A DNA stretch of 53,876 nt from a virus. The notes under the pieces were generated by a model that was given only the letters and a program-made list of their open reading frames with translations, searched no databases and was not told where the DNA came from. The position numbers and the translations under genes are program-made. The stretch spans positions 1 to 53,876 of IMG/VR virus record IMGVR_UViG_3300044640_001642, one strand, 5' to 3'. This document shows positions 21,594 through 30,539 of this stretch, piece after piece (position 1 is the stretch's first letter; every line of letters begins with the position of its first letter).

Positions 21594-22097
21594 ATGAAAA
21601 ATATAGTGATTAACGAAAGAGAACTTAAACAATCAATTAGAAAACATTTGGTTGAACAAGATTCGGAAAAAGAACAAGACCAAAAACCAAGATGTGTTGC
21701 CGGTAATATAATTCCTTTAGACACAATGATTGGTCCATCCGATAAATTTAATAACTACACATCAAGCGTTCTAAAACGTGATGGTGGTATTAACGGAATG
21801 GTTGATACTTTGGACGTATTGAGAACATTAAGATTACATAATGGTATTGAAGATAAAGGAGAACATTTGGCATATAACTTAATGAACCATATCAATACTT
21901 TTAGAAACAAAAATTATTTTGATGAAACAAATAATGAATGTCACAAAGCAATGGATAAAGTAATCGAATTATACAAAGAAAACGAACACGGGGAAGAACT
22001 TGTTAAAGATATTGAAAAAGTATTGGCACACAAAGACCCCTCATCAAGAGCGAAAGAATACCTTAAAAGATGTTTAATCTTAGTTAAGGAAAAATAA
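21594..22097 (+). CDS. leader-bearing protein, 167 aa
   Basis: MKNIVINERELKQSIRKHLV-EQ ends in LVE followed by Q22, a textbook [I/L]-x-E site. The mature part is helical (DTLDVLRTLRLHNG, CHKAMDKVIELYKENEHG) with no recognised family. A terminator-like hairpin follows at 22144. Confidence 0.8.
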   Translation: MKNIVINERELKQSIRKHLVEQDSEKEQDQKPRCVAGNIIPLDTMIGPSDKFNNYTSSVLKRDGGINGMVDTLDVLRTLRLHNGIEDKGEHLAYNLMNHINTFRNKNYFDETNNECHKAMDKVIELYKENEHGEELVKDIEKVLAHKDPSSRAKEYLKRCLILVKEK

Positions 22098-22143
22098 ACC
22101 CCACCATTGGGGACGTTTAGGACCGTTATCAGTGATGGTAACA

Positions 22144-22184
22144 AAATAAAGGGGAAGTTTCGCTACTATCCCCTTTTTTATTTT
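22144..22184 (+). terminator. intrinsic terminator
   Basis: AAAGGGG/CCCCTTT stem followed by a T-rich tract, after the 21594-22097 gene. Confidence 0.7.
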
Positions 22185-22215
22185 ATGAAAGTAAATACTT
22201 ATAATAAACATTATT

Positions 22216-22506
22216 ATGAAAAATAAAAAGTATTTTTTCGGATGGACCAACATCAAATGGTTCATCACCGAGATTGGAAAACAATATGGTAATTCAGACT
22301 CTTTTTTCTCCAAAAAAAGAATAGAGTCAGGAATTGCTTTTAGTGTTGGACAAATTGGTATGGTTTTCTTTTTAATTAAAAAGTACGAAACATTGGGAAT
22401 GTCTGATGTTATTATGTGGGCATCTTTGGAATTCGCAATTGCTGGATACATTGTTAGTCAAATTCAAAAAGAGAAAAAAGAAGAATCAAATGAAAACCCC
22501 CTTTAA
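22216..22506 (+). CDS. small membrane protein, holin-like, 96 aa
   Basis: Two hydrophobic segments (GIAFSVGQIGMVFFLI and VIMWASLEFAIAGYIVS) and a charged C-terminus fit a small class II holin or another phage membrane protein. It is not next to the endolysin gene, so lysis function is only a suggestion. The stop lies inside the terminator stem. Confidence 0.75.
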   Translation: MKNKKYFFGWTNIKWFITEIGKQYGNSDSFFSKKRIESGIAFSVGQIGMVFFLIKKYETLGMSDVIMWASLEFAIAGYIVSQIQKEKKEESNENPL

Positions 22507-22518
22507 CGAGGGGGTTTT
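22493..22518. terminator. intrinsic terminator
   Basis: AAAACCCCC/GGGGGTTTT hairpin shared by two convergent genes. Confidence 0.8.
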
Positions 22519-23028
22519 TTATTTCTTATTTCTAATCTTATTTTTAAGGTCGCACAGACCTTTAATTATTTTTTCGGAATTATCATCCTCAACATATCTT
22601 GGTTCATCACGTACAATTCTAACAGTATCTAACGTTACATTAGAATTTGAAGAACCCGTACCATGATTTCTAATCATTTGATGAGGTCTAACACTACCTC
22701 TCAACATATTTTCTAACTCATCAATTTGAGAAATTATTTCTTTCTCTCTTTGAATCCTTTTATGGGAACATTCTGATTGTCCGTTAATCACTTCCTGAGT
22801 CAAATCATCAACTCTAAAGGACAAACTATCCAATTGGGTGTTAAGAGATGTAATCATTTTTTTTTGTCTCTCAATAACCAAAATTTGTTGTGTGGGGTCC
22901 GGTTTTAACGCGTCGATTATGTCTGAACCGAATGTTATAAAAAAGACGGATACACATAAAATAATCAAAGCCCAAATACGTTGGGCTGTTGAAAATGTTT
23001 TAAGAATTTCTGTGAAGTATTGAATCAT
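22519..23028 (-). CDS. membrane-anchored coiled-coil protein, 169 aa
   Basis: An N-terminal membrane segment (IWALIILCVSVFFITFGS) is followed by a long coiled coil (QQILVIERQKKMITSLNTQLDSLS). The layout resembles inner-membrane spanins (Rz) but also other phage membrane coiled coils. No overlapping outer spanin is seen. Confidence 0.75.
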   Translation of the reverse strand: MIQYFTEILKTFSTAQRIWALIILCVSVFFITFGSDIIDALKPDPTQQILVIERQKKMITSLNTQLDSLSFRVDDLTQEVINGQSECSHKRIQREKEIISQIDELENMLRGSVRPHQMIRNHGTGSSNSNVTLDTVRIVRDEPRYVEDDNSEKIIKGLCDLKNKIRNKK

Positions 23029-23031
23029 ACT

Positions 23032-23039
23032 GATAAATA
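23032..23039 (-). promoter_or_regulatory. candidate late promoter TATTTATC
   Basis: Within the near-palindrome ACTGATATTTATCAGT just upstream of the ATG at 23028. Confidence 0.45.
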
Positions 23040-23627
23040 TCAGTCATTCAGGAATTGTAATAATTTTTCTTTAACCCCTGATTGTTTGATTCCTTCACTT
23101 TCTCTCGGTGTATGAACGAAATTGGATAATCCCCACTTTTGTTCTCTATCTTGAGTATCTGTTTCACCTAATTGTAAATCATCGATACAAGCCCAACGCG
23201 TAACTTCGGGATGGTCTGTTAGATATTGTCTAACTTCGATACATCTTTGTTGTTCAATCATTGTTCTTTTAACCCACTCAAAATCGTCAGGTTTATCACA
23301 ACCGATGTATCGTTTGGTAACATCGATTGGTTTTTTGATGATTCCTTGTGAAAGGTAATAATCACATAGTTCTTCTAAATTGGCGTATAATCTCCAATCT
23401 GAAGACACAACTAATTCTGCTCCGGTTTCTTCCAATACCTGATTCAATACCTTGATTGCCTTTTTATCAAAATCATCAAATCTAACATCAGCCGGGGCAT
23501 CCATATCGGTGGTCACCTCAGGATTAAGTTTTTTAAACTTATCCCATTTTTTTGCTCGTCCACCCCAATTATTTGAGAGACAGATAACCCCGTCATTATC
23601 CAGGAATATTACTTTCTTTGTTTCCAT
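23040..23627 (-). CDS. HAD-like protein, 195 aa
   Basis: HAD motif I is VIFLDNDGVICLS (residues about 5-17) and motif II-like is LVVSSDWRLY (about 75-84). The late WACIDDLQLGE could supply acidic motif IV. Similar short HADs occur in RNA-repair 'Swiss army knife' contexts. A paralogue lies at 25271. It is a likely phosphatase acting on a nucleotide or RNA end, by family inference. Confidence 0.78.
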   Translation of the reverse strand: METKKVIFLDNDGVICLSNNWGGRAKKWDKFKKLNPEVTTDMDAPADVRFDDFDKKAIKVLNQVLEETGAELVVSSDWRLYANLEELCDYYLSQGIIKKPIDVTKRYIGCDKPDDFEWVKRTMIEQQRCIEVRQYLTDHPEVTRWACIDDLQLGETDTQDREQKWGLSNFVHTPRESEGIKQSGVKEKLLQFLND

Positions 23628-23994
23628 CTATATCTTTTTTCCAAACGTAATTTTTATACTTATCTTGTATTTCATACGGAACCCTTAAAATTGCTATATG
23701 TGTGTTTGCCAGCATATTAACATAATCATTTACGTCTTCCGAGAACAAAGGTAAGTTTTTTTCTCTTGACCTCATAATCCATTCCAATTTTCTTTCCTCA
23801 ATATAGAGATATTTTCTTCTTTCAATTAATTCCCACAATAACTCTGGTGTTAAAAGACCCAATTTTTCTAAGGTTACGATTGTCCGACTAGTTGAGGTAT
23901 TCAACGATTTAATATTTATACTCTTCCCTTTTGCTCGTTTGTAATTCAATTTTTTTAATGAATCAAAACTTCTAACTTTTATAATCCCTTTCAT
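23596..23994 (-). CDS. hypothetical protein, 132 aa
   Basis: Basic protein with a helical middle (TSRTIVTLEKLGLLTPELLWELIERRKYL). Its 3' end overlaps the HAD gene by 32 nt, indicating translational coupling. No family is recognised. Confidence 0.72.
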   Translation of the reverse strand: MKGIIKVRSFDSLKKLNYKRAKGKSINIKSLNTSTSRTIVTLEKLGLLTPELLWELIERRKYLYIEERKLEWIMRSREKNLPLFSEDVNDYVNMLANTHIAILRVPYEIQDKYKNYVWKKDIDGNKESNIPG

Positions 23995-23997
23995 AAT

Positions 23998-24336
23998 TTA
24001 CTTCTTCTTATATTGTTGAAACCACATATTTATTCCTCCTATTAAATAAGGTAATTGAGGTTGATGTTCTTTTATGAATTTATGTATAAATGATACAACC
24101 TCTTCCTCACTATACTTACTTTTAATGGTTGAGTCCATATCTTGTATAAGTGATTTTAGAGTAGATATTTCAAATTCTAAAACATCAACATTAGAGTTCT
24201 CTTGTTGCCACTTTAAACCATCTAAAACACCAATTTTATAGTGATTCCAATATTCTGATTCTTCTGTTGAGTATCTACATAATTTATCATCTATTTTATC
24301 AAATACCTCTTCAAGTGTTTCTTTATTTTTCATCAT
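23998..24336 (-). CDS. hypothetical protein, 112 aa
   Basis: Helical protein (MMKNKETLEEVFDKIDDKLC...). It overlaps the upstream gene by 14 nt (ATGATGAAAAATAA). No family is recognised. Confidence 0.75.
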   Translation of the reverse strand: MMKNKETLEEVFDKIDDKLCRYSTEESEYWNHYKIGVLDGLKWQQENSNVDVLEFEISTLKSLIQDMDSTIKSKYSEEEVVSFIHKFIKEHQPQLPYLIGGINMWFQQYKKK

Positions 24337-24613
24337 TAAATTTACTTATTTCGTCCCAAATTTCTTGTGATGTGTATACTTCAGCCATTTCACCAACAAA
24401 CCCTTTAATCCCTCTTCTGTATCCGTTTGGAAACCATTCTCCTTCACCATTTAATCTAATAAATGTTGTGAATGAGTTTAGGCTCCAACGAGGTTCAATT
24501 TCACTATTTGGATTATAAGCACAATCACCATACCAAACATCAACACATCCTTCCACACAAGGTATTCGTGAGAATTTAACCCACCCTTCTTGTATATTTT
24601 CAAAATTTACCAT
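24323..24613 (-). CDS. hypothetical protein, 96 aa
   Basis: Contains several Cys and aromatic residues (IPCVEGCVDVWYGDCAYNPN). It overlaps the upstream stop by 1 nt (TAATG). No family is recognised. Confidence 0.75.
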   Translation of the reverse strand: MVNFENIQEGWVKFSRIPCVEGCVDVWYGDCAYNPNSEIEPRWSLNSFTTFIRLNGEGEWFPNGYRRGIKGFVGEMAEVYTSQEIWDEISKFNDEK

Positions 24614-24771
24614 TATATTGTAAAATCAAAATCGTCCTCATCATCTTCTTCCTCTTCCGATTCATTTGCCTCAAGTATTTTTGAAGCACTTAAATTGTAA
24701 AGGACATCTCCCAAACTATCCTGTGATAGGATATACTTTCTAATCTCGTCTATTGTAAATGTGTTTTGCAT
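24613..24771 (-). CDS. acidic small protein, 52 aa
   Basis: A short coupled gene: MQNTFTIDEIRKYILSQDSL then a Glu/Asp run (ESEEEEDDEDDFDF). It is in one operon with 24323-24613. No family is recognised. Confidence 0.72.
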   Translation of the reverse strand: MQNTFTIDEIRKYILSQDSLGDVLYNLSASKILEANESEEEEDDEDDFDFTI

Positions 24772-24823
24772 AATGTTTGTTATTTAATACGTATTGTTTT
24801 ATTTTGTTCGGAATAACGGACAT

Positions 24824-25081
24824 TTATATATAGTGATTAACTTTATATGCTTCATAATCATATAGATTTGCCGAGTAATGAGCATATTTTGGGTCAACCA
24901 AATATTGGATAACATTATCCGTCTTCAAATTCTTACTTTCCCAAATGTATTGACCGGTTTCATTTAATGTTGGTAATGTTGTTACCTCACATTTAATCCC
25001 TACCCCCAACTCATATTCATAATGAATATCACCAACTTTAATCTCCTCAACTATTACGTTTCCTTTTGTGTATGTTTCCAT
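24824..25081 (-). CDS. hypothetical protein, 85 aa
   Basis: Small beta-rich protein (METYTKGNVIVEEIKVGDIHYEYELGV). No family is recognised. Confidence 0.72.
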   Translation of the reverse strand: METYTKGNVIVEEIKVGDIHYEYELGVGIKCEVTTLPTLNETGQYIWESKNLKTDNVIQYLVDPKYAHYSANLYDYEAYKVNHYI

Positions 25082-25084
25082 CTC

Positions 25085-25267
25085 TTAACTTGTTACAGAT
25101 ACAATATAGAGAGTATTTGTGTCAAAATCAAACTCAACCCAAGAAACCATATAACTTTCTTCTTTCCATACAAAATGGTCGTCTTTTCTCGGTGTCATAT
25201 TATATGGGTTTGGAATATCAATATATTCACTACCTTCTCTACTTACTATTCTTAATACTGTTTTCAT
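25085..25267 (-). CDS. hypothetical protein, 60 aa
   Basis: Beta-rich small protein (MKTVLRIVSREGSEYIDIPNP), 3 nt upstream of the next gene in the same operon. No family is recognised. Confidence 0.7.
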   Translation of the reverse strand: MKTVLRIVSREGSEYIDIPNPYNMTPRKDDHFVWKEESYMVSWVEFDFDTNTLYIVSVTS

Positions 25268-25270
25268 CTA

Positions 25271-25771
25271 TTACGATTTTAATATTCTTATTGCTTTATT
25301 TGCACATTCATTTGTTAATCCATATCCGATATCTAATGAGTCCGGATGATTGATGTTATTTCCCGTTCTAACAAAATTCCCTCGTTGGTGTTGTAAGAAA
25401 TCATTGTCATCATCAAAGATAACATATTGTTCCACTTCAGGGTGTTCATCCAACCAATATTCCACTTCGTGACCTCTTTCAATTTGGTCCAACCACTCAA
25501 ATAAACCCTCGTTGAATAAGTCATTACAATCCGGTGTAATATCAATCACCTCACCAGGTAAGTTTCTCTTTTCCCATAAATCTTTCATTCTTTCTAACCC
25601 CGCATATCTCCAAGTGGAAGATATTACAATCTTGGCATCTGTTTCATCGATAACTCGTTTAAGGTTATCAACAAAATTTGGATGGAATATACGTCCGAAT
25701 TCGTCATGTTCAGGATAACACACATTAAGTACCCCATCAATATCAAGGAATATTATTTTAATCTTTTCCAT
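25271..25771 (-). CDS. HAD-like protein, 166 aa
   Basis: Motif I IIFLDIDGVLNV and motif II IVISSTWRYAG are clear; YVIFDDDNDF is the acidic motif IV. The ATG at 25771 (MEKIKIIFLD) is preferred over the longer frame, which only adds a basic tail overlapping the upstream gene. Paralogue of the 23040 gene. RNA- or nucleotide-phosphatase activity is inferred. Confidence 0.8.
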   Translation of the reverse strand: MEKIKIIFLDIDGVLNVCYPEHDEFGRIFHPNFVDNLKRVIDETDAKIVISSTWRYAGLERMKDLWEKRNLPGEVIDITPDCNDLFNEGLFEWLDQIERGHEVEYWLDEHPEVEQYVIFDDDNDFLQHQRGNFVRTGNNINHPDSLDIGYGLTNECANKAIRILKS

Positions 25772-26174
25772 TTTTTTTCTTTGGTATTTCGTAATTTTCC
25801 TCCAACCATTCAAATAATTCGTTGGGTAATTGACACGGGTAAAAATCTATAAAATCAAATAAAATTTCTTCCCAATCCATTATAACAACATCAACATTAA
25901 TGTTATACATTTCCTCCATTTCTTCCGGCATTATACCGTATAATGTGTTGATGTTTTCACTATTTCCACCTTTGAAATATTCACGAACCATATCTCGTCT
26001 TTTTTCCTCAGTTTGATTTAACCACCAAGTTCTAATTTCTTTATTGGTATAGGGCTCTTCAACCATACCCAACATTTCATTTTCAACCAACTTTAACTCT
26101 TCCGGTGTAATTTTTGATATCATATCTTTTAAGATTTCTGAATTATACACTCTTGGTTTGTTATAATCACCCAT
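25758..26174 (-). CDS. hypothetical protein, 138 aa
   Basis: Acidic helical protein (ITPEELKLVENEMLGMVEEP) overlapping the HAD gene start by 14 nt. No family is recognised. Confidence 0.75.
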   Translation of the reverse strand: MGDYNKPRVYNSEILKDMISKITPEELKLVENEMLGMVEEPYTNKEIRTWWLNQTEEKRRDMVREYFKGGNSENINTLYGIMPEEMEEMYNINVDVVIMDWEEILFDFIDFYPCQLPNELFEWLEENYEIPKKKNGKD

Positions 26175-26184
26175 TTTTTATTTT

Positions 26185-26445
26185 TTATTTTCTTTCATAC
26201 AATATGTCTTTTATTTTTCTTAACTTCTCCCCTGAAGGGTCTGTAATATGTAAAATTCTAATTAAAGAATTTATCTCCTTAATTTCATATGGTAATCCCC
26301 ACCCGGAAGAACAGGTTAGGGCATCTCTGCCTGTTAATTCTTCAAATTTATCTTTTACTATAGACCTTAACGGCCAATCACCAATACTTTCTCCCTCGTG
26401 TAGTGGACCAATCTCACAAAACCAATAGTTGTTAATTTCTTCCAT
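26185..26445 (-). CDS. hypothetical protein, 86 aa
   Basis: Small protein MEENNYW-like start (MEEINNYWFCEIGPLHEGES). No family is recognised. Part of the same minus-strand run. Confidence 0.72.
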   Translation of the reverse strand: MEEINNYWFCEIGPLHEGESIGDWPLRSIVKDKFEELTGRDALTCSSGWGLPYEIKEINSLIRILHITDPSGEKLRKIKDILYERK

Positions 26446-26457
26446 ATGAAATATTTT

Positions 26458-27048
26458 TTATTCTTTATTTAATTGTTCAATAATGTATTGAATACCTTTT
26501 TCTGTTAATTTAAAACCATCCGGAAATTCACCATAACCATCACTTGTCATTATTAAATGAGCTGGGTTGATTAAATACAAACCTTTCAAAACTTTATGTT
26601 GATGAATTACTCTTTTAGCCCCTTCTCTTTTCTCATCGTTAAAGATATCCTCAAGTTTAATTTCTTTAACTAAAGCAGTGCTACCTTTCGTGACAAGGTT
26701 ATTTTGGTCGATTTGTTTATATAACCCCAATTCTTCATCACCCTTCATCATATCAATTAGATGTTGTTTTTGTTCATCTTTTTCATCTAAATAGGGTCTG
26801 GCATACCATTTACAAAGAGAATGATTTTGACCTAAATTATTTGGGTCAACATCTCTTCCCATAGGATTGACTAACACATCAATAAAGTCAATTTCATCAC
26901 CATCGTAAAATCTCTCATTCTTAATATAAACAAAATCCGTCATTTCCACAAAATTTGGATGTAATGGTAATCTAAAAGACCCACCACCTTCATACCTCGT
27001 ATACCTTATGAACCACTTATCGCCTATTTTTTCTAATTTACCTTTCAT
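26458..27048 (-). CDS. hypothetical protein, 196 aa
   Basis: N-terminal beta-rich half and a C-terminal helical half (GDGYGEFPDGFKLTEKGIQYIIEQL-like ending). No family is recognised. Confidence 0.75.
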   Translation of the reverse strand: MKGKLEKIGDKWFIRYTRYEGGGSFRLPLHPNFVEMTDFVYIKNERFYDGDEIDFIDVLVNPMGRDVDPNNLGQNHSLCKWYARPYLDEKDEQKQHLIDMMKGDEELGLYKQIDQNNLVTKGSTALVKEIKLEDIFNDEKREGAKRVIHQHKVLKGLYLINPAHLIMTSDGYGEFPDGFKLTEKGIQYIIEQLNKE

Positions 27049-27051
27049 CTC

Positions 27052-27273
27052 TTACTTATTTTTATCAGTTAACGCCCAATTCCATCTGTCACGTAATTCA
27101 TCGTTCATTTCACCTGTGTAAATATTCTTTAATTCCTGACTTGTAAATCTTTCCGGACTTCCAAGTATGTAAAAATGAGATGAACCATCCGGTGTATAAT
27201 CAGGAAATGATTCTGTTTTATAATGTTGGAAATTCATCGCAACAATCCAATCTAAAAATTCTACTACATTCAT
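27052..27273 (-). CDS. hypothetical protein, 73 aa
   Basis: The ATG at 27273 (MNVVEFLDWIVAMNFQHYKTE) is preferred because the longer frame starts inside the -7 promoter box at 27292-27299. No family is recognised. Confidence 0.68.
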   Translation of the reverse strand: MNVVEFLDWIVAMNFQHYKTESFPDYTPDGSSHFYILGSPERFTSQELKNIYTGEMNDELRDRWNWALTDKNK

Positions 27274-27291
27274 AATATTTAATTTATGGGA

Positions 27292-27299
27292 CAAAGATA
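27292..27299 (-). promoter_or_regulatory. TATCTTTG -7 box
   Basis: A -7 element 18 nt upstream of the ATG at 27273; the -33 element is not obvious because the dnaK terminator occupies that place. Confidence 0.55.
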
Positions 27300-27306
27300 A
27301 ACAAAA

Positions 27307-27333
27307 AATCCCAATAAAAAAATTATTGGGATT
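27307..27333 (-). terminator. dnaK terminator
   Basis: 11-bp stem AATCCCAATAA/TTATTGGGATT with 5-nt loop, followed by a U run on the minus strand, 23 nt after the dnaK stop. Confidence 0.85.
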
Positions 27334-27355
27334 AAAAAAACATTATTGTAAAATG

Positions 27356-29224
27356 TTAATCAGGTTTAACCTCTTCAAACTCTACGTCCGAAGCGTTAAT
27401 ATCTGATTCCGGTGTCTCACTCTCATTTACACTATTGTATAATTCCTGAGTAATGGTTTGGAACTTTTGAGTAAGTTCTTCCATAATCGTTTTAACATTT
27501 TCCACATCTTTATTAGAATGCGATTCTTTCAAGGTATCAAGAAGAGTTGTTATTTCTGTTTTTTGTTCTTCAGAAATCTTATCCTCTAAATCCGTTAAAG
27601 ATTTACCTGTTTGGAATATCAGGTTGTCTGCAGAGTTTAACGTATCCACATCCTCTTTAACCTTTTTGTCTGCTTCAGCGTTTTCTTCAGCTTCAGTTTT
27701 CATTCTTTCAATGTCTTCTTGAGATAATCCCGTTGAACCCTCAATTCTAATTGATTGTGTTTTGTTTGTTGCTTCATCAACCGCAGAAACATTGATGATA
27801 CCATTTGCATCAATATCAAAAGTTACTTGTATTTTCGGAGTTCCTCTCATAGACGGTGGTAATCCATCTAAATGGAATCTACCCATCGTTCTGTTGTCTT
27901 TAGCCATCGGTCTCTCCCCTTGTAAAACGTGAATCTCTACAGAAGGTTGATTATCAATGGCCGTTGAGAAAACTTGTGACTTTTTGGTTGGGATTGTAGT
28001 ATTTGCCTCAATAAGTCGTGTTAAAATACCACCCATTGTTTCAATACCTAATGAAAGTGGTGTTACGTCTAATAACAATACATCTTTCACATCACCAGCC
28101 AATACACCTCCTTGAATAGCTGCTCCTAACGCAACTACTTCATCCGGATTAACACCTTTTGATGGTTCTTTACCAAAGAACTTCTTAACCGCCTCTTGTA
28201 TTGCCGGGATTCTTGTTGTTCCACCAACAAGGATAACCTCATCAATGTCGGAAACCTTAAGTTTCGCATTTTTCAATGCCGTTTTACAAGGGTCAATTGT
28301 TCTTTTAATTAAATCAGAAGCAAGTTGTTCAAACTTAGCTCTCGATAAAGTTTTAACCAAGTGTTTTGGTCCGGTAGCGTCGGCACTTAAATAAGGTAAG
28401 TTGATTTCTGTCTGAGGAGATGAAGATAATTCAACCTTCGCTTTCTCAGCACCTTCTCTTAACCTTTGTAATGCCATAGCGTCTTTTGAGATGTCTATAC
28501 CGACATTATCATTCTTAAATTCTTCAATCAAGTAATCAATAATGACTCTGTCAAAGTCGTCCCCTCCTAAGTGAGTGTCTCCATCGGTAGATAATACCTC
28601 AAATACTCCACCACCTAAGTCAAGAATAGACACGTCGTGAGTTCCACCTCCGCAGTCAAACACAACAATTTTACTATCCCCCTTTTTATCAAGTCCATAC
28701 GCAAGAGCAGCCGCGGTTGGTTCCGAAATTATCCTTAACACATTTAATCCGGCGATTTGTCCCGCTTCAATAGTTGCCTGACGTTGGGCATCGTTAAAAT
28801 AAGCTGGTACGGTGATAACCGCATCTGTAATTGTTTCACCAACATAATCTTCCGCAGTTTGTTTCATCTTTTGTAAGATAATTGCGGATAATTCTTGTGG
28901 TGAGTATTGTCTATCATCAATTTGAACTCTTGGTTGAGACCCTTCATTAATTACTGAGTAAGGAACATTTTTAAGTTCTTTTTTACTCTCATCATAGGTA
29001 AGTCCCATAAATCGTTTAATTGAGTGGATAGTTTTTGTTGGATTGGTAACCGCTTGTCTTTTTGCTGGGTCACCAACTTTTCTTTCACCGCCTTCTAAAA
29101 AAGCAATGATTGATGGTGTTGTTCTTTTACCTTCAGAATTGGCAATAATTATTGGGTCTCCACCCTCCATAATTGAACAACAAGAATTTGTGGTTCCTAA
29201 ATCCACGCCTAAAATTTTTCCCAT
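27356..29224 (-). CDS. dnaK: DnaK (Hsp70) chaperone
   Basis: A complete 622-residue Hsp70. Phosphate-1 motif [17 protein letters not shown] at the N-terminus, [13 protein letters not shown] and [18 protein letters not shown] follow in the ATPase domain, then the linker [16 protein letters not shown] and the substrate-binding domain. The C-terminal lid is present and ends acidic (FEEVKPD). It refolds proteins with host DnaJ and GrpE; neither cofactor is encoded in this window. Full-length phage DnaK is uncommon and may help assembly of large virions. It stands alone with its own promoter and terminator. Confidence 0.97.
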   Translation of the reverse strand: MGKILGVDLGTTNSCCSIMEGGDPIIIANSEGKRTTPSIIAFLEGGERKVGDPAKRQAVTNPTKTIHSIKRFMGLTYDESKKELKNVPYSVINEGSQPRVQIDDRQYSPQELSAIILQKMKQTAEDYVGETITDAVITVPAYFNDAQRQATIEAGQIAGLNVLRIISEPTAAALAYGLDKKGDSKIVVFDCGGGTHDVSILDLGGGVFEVLSTDGDTHLGGDDFDRVIIDYLIEEFKNDNVGIDISKDAMALQRLREGAEKAKVELSSSPQTEINLPYLSADATGPKHLVKTLSRAKFEQLASDLIKRTIDPCKTALKNAKLKVSDIDEVILVGGTTRIPAIQEAVKKFFGKEPSKGVNPDEVVALGAAIQGGVLAGDVKDVLLLDVTPLSLGIETMGGILTRLIEANTTIPTKKSQVFSTAIDNQPSVEIHVLQGERPMAKDNRTMGRFHLDGLPPSMRGTPKIQVTFDIDANGIINVSAVDEATNKTQSIRIEGSTGLSQEDIERMKTEAEENAEADKKVKEDVDTLNSADNLIFQTGKSLTDLEDKISEEQKTEITTLLDTLKESHSNKDVENVKTIMEELTQKFQTITQELYNSVNESETPESDINASDVEFEEVKPD

Positions 29225-29245
29225 AGTTTTAATAAGTTTTGTTTA

Positions 29246-29274
29246 AGTATATATGTTTATTTTGAATGTGTCAA
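29246..29274 (-). promoter_or_regulatory. dnaK promoter, sigma70-like
   Basis: TTGACA-17 nt-TATACT lies 22 nt upstream of the ATG, close to the classic sigma70 consensus. The same TTG could also serve as a Bacteroidota -33 element, but no good TAnnTTTG box is at the right distance. Confidence 0.5.
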
Positions 29275-29353
29275 GCACAAACATTTTTTTATCAAAATCG
29301 TGCCAAAGTAATTAACCTGACACAATAACATACTTTACTGACAAATTGTCATA

Positions 29354-29950
29354 CTATAAGATTTTATCTCGTTTCATTATATTATCAATTGCCCAAAGAG
29401 GTTGTAGATTAGTGTAATGACATAATTTTTTTAATTTATGTAAATCATTACCTGCCGATGATAAAGGTACTATATGGTCAATATGCCATTTTCCGTAATT
29501 ATCCAAACTCATTCCGTCCGTAAATTGTTTAGTTAAATGAATTATAAAAAAATCAATAGAACACCCTAATAATTCTATTGTTTTTCCTGGTTTTTTAACT
29601 CCTTTAATTTTGAATGAGCGAGATAATAATGATGAATAATTTGATTTTATTTTGAATACAGGGTCATTTTGTTTTCTTTTACTTTCATAAACCCTTCTTT
29701 TTTTCTTTATTTTTTCCGGATTATTTTCTGCCCATCTTTTACTTTTATCCTTTACTTTGTCCGGATTATTTTCAGACCATCTTTTACTTCTTTCTTTGTG
29801 TTTTTGAGGGTTATTTAAGTTGTAAATTTTTCCTCTTTCAGAATTACATTTTTTACAAATACTCGTCTTACCATCTTTAGTTCTTTTAGAATTTATAAAC
29901 ACACAAAAATCCTTTTCAACCTTACATTTACTACAAATCTTTGTTTCCAT
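29354..29950 (-). CDS. HNH endonuclease with zinc finger, 198 aa
   Basis: N-terminal CxxC finger (CSKCKVEKDFCVF..CKKCNSE), tandem basic repeats (ERSKRWSENNPDKVKDKSKRWAENNPEK is one pair) and a C-terminal HNH of the type WHIDHIVPLSSA..LCHYTNLQPLWA. The repeats probably contact DNA. It is co-transcribed with, and overlaps by 20 nt, a small RHH-type gene. Confidence 0.85.
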   Translation of the reverse strand: METKICSKCKVEKDFCVFINSKRTKDGKTSICKKCNSERGKIYNLNNPQKHKERSKRWSENNPDKVKDKSKRWAENNPEKIKKKRRVYESKRKQNDPVFKIKSNYSSLLSRSFKIKGVKKPGKTIELLGCSIDFFIIHLTKQFTDGMSLDNYGKWHIDHIVPLSSAGNDLHKLKKLCHYTNLQPLWAIDNIMKRDKIL

Positions 29951-30083
29951 AATATTCTCTTAATAATTTTTCAATCAATCTTGATTTATTGGTTAATTCG
30001 TCCTCCATTCGTTTATCTAAATCAGGACTTAAAGTTATTGATATTTTAACTTTTTTTTCTTCAGGTTTTTTTAGTTCTTTCAT
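29931..30083 (-). CDS. ribbon-helix-helix-type protein, 50 aa
   Basis: The sequence KKVKISITLSPDLDKRM followed by KSRLIEKLLREYY fits the strand-helix-helix pattern of CopG/Arc repressors. It overlaps the HNH start by 20 nt, so it may repress its own HNH operon. TATTTATA lies 5 nt upstream. Confidence 0.72.
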   Translation of the reverse strand: MKELKKPEEKKVKISITLSPDLDKRMEDELTNKSRLIEKLLREYYGNKDL

Positions 30084-30087
30084 ATTA

Positions 30088-30095
30088 TATAAATA
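30088..30095 (-). promoter_or_regulatory. candidate late promoter TATTTATA
   Basis: Just upstream of the RHH-HNH pair. Confidence 0.45.
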
Positions 30096-30144
30096 TCTGT
30101 AAAATCGGTAAAATCCTACTTTATATAAAGTTTTTTATAATAAA

Positions 30145-30175
30145 ATTGGTAAATTCAAAAAATGTATTATCTTTG
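30145..30175 (+). promoter_or_regulatory. Bacteroidota promoter, leaderless gene
   Basis: ATTG-19 nt-TATCTTTG, with the ATG only 4 nt downstream (CAGT). Confidence 0.8.
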
Positions 30176-30179
30176 CAGT

Positions 30180-30539
30180 ATGAAATTATTTTTAGACGAT
30201 AACCGAAAACCTTACGATGTATTTAGAAACACTATTGACCCAATTTATGAAAATAATAATGAATGGGTAATAGTTAAGGACTATTTAGAATTTATTGATA
30301 CTATTTTAAAACACGGATTACCTGAAGTAATATCGTTTGACCATGATTTATCTCAAAATCATTATTTACCGGAGAACCAAACAAATATTAATTATGATAC
30401 CATAAAAGATAGAACCGGATATGATGCGGGATTATGGTTAATAGGGTATTGTAGAATGAATTCTCTTGAGTTACCTAAAATTAAAGTTCATTCTGCTAAT
30501 ATTGAAGGTAAAAAAAATATTGAGAGATTATTTTTCTGA
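30180..30539 (+). CDS. cREC-type receiver-like protein, 119 aa
   Basis: MKLFLDDNRKPYDVF, then VISFDHDLSQNH and DRTGYDAGLWLIGYC, match the cyclic-phosphate-processing receiver-like family that occurs in phage RNA-processing contexts. The acidic LDD and FDHDL residues are intact. The ATG at 30180 is chosen from the promoter position; the upstream in-frame ATG lies inside the promoter. Confidence 0.8.
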   Translation: MKLFLDDNRKPYDVFRNTIDPIYENNNEWVIVKDYLEFIDTILKHGLPEVISFDHDLSQNHYLPENQTNINYDTIKDRTGYDAGLWLIGYCRMNSLELPKIKVHSANIEGKKNIERLFF

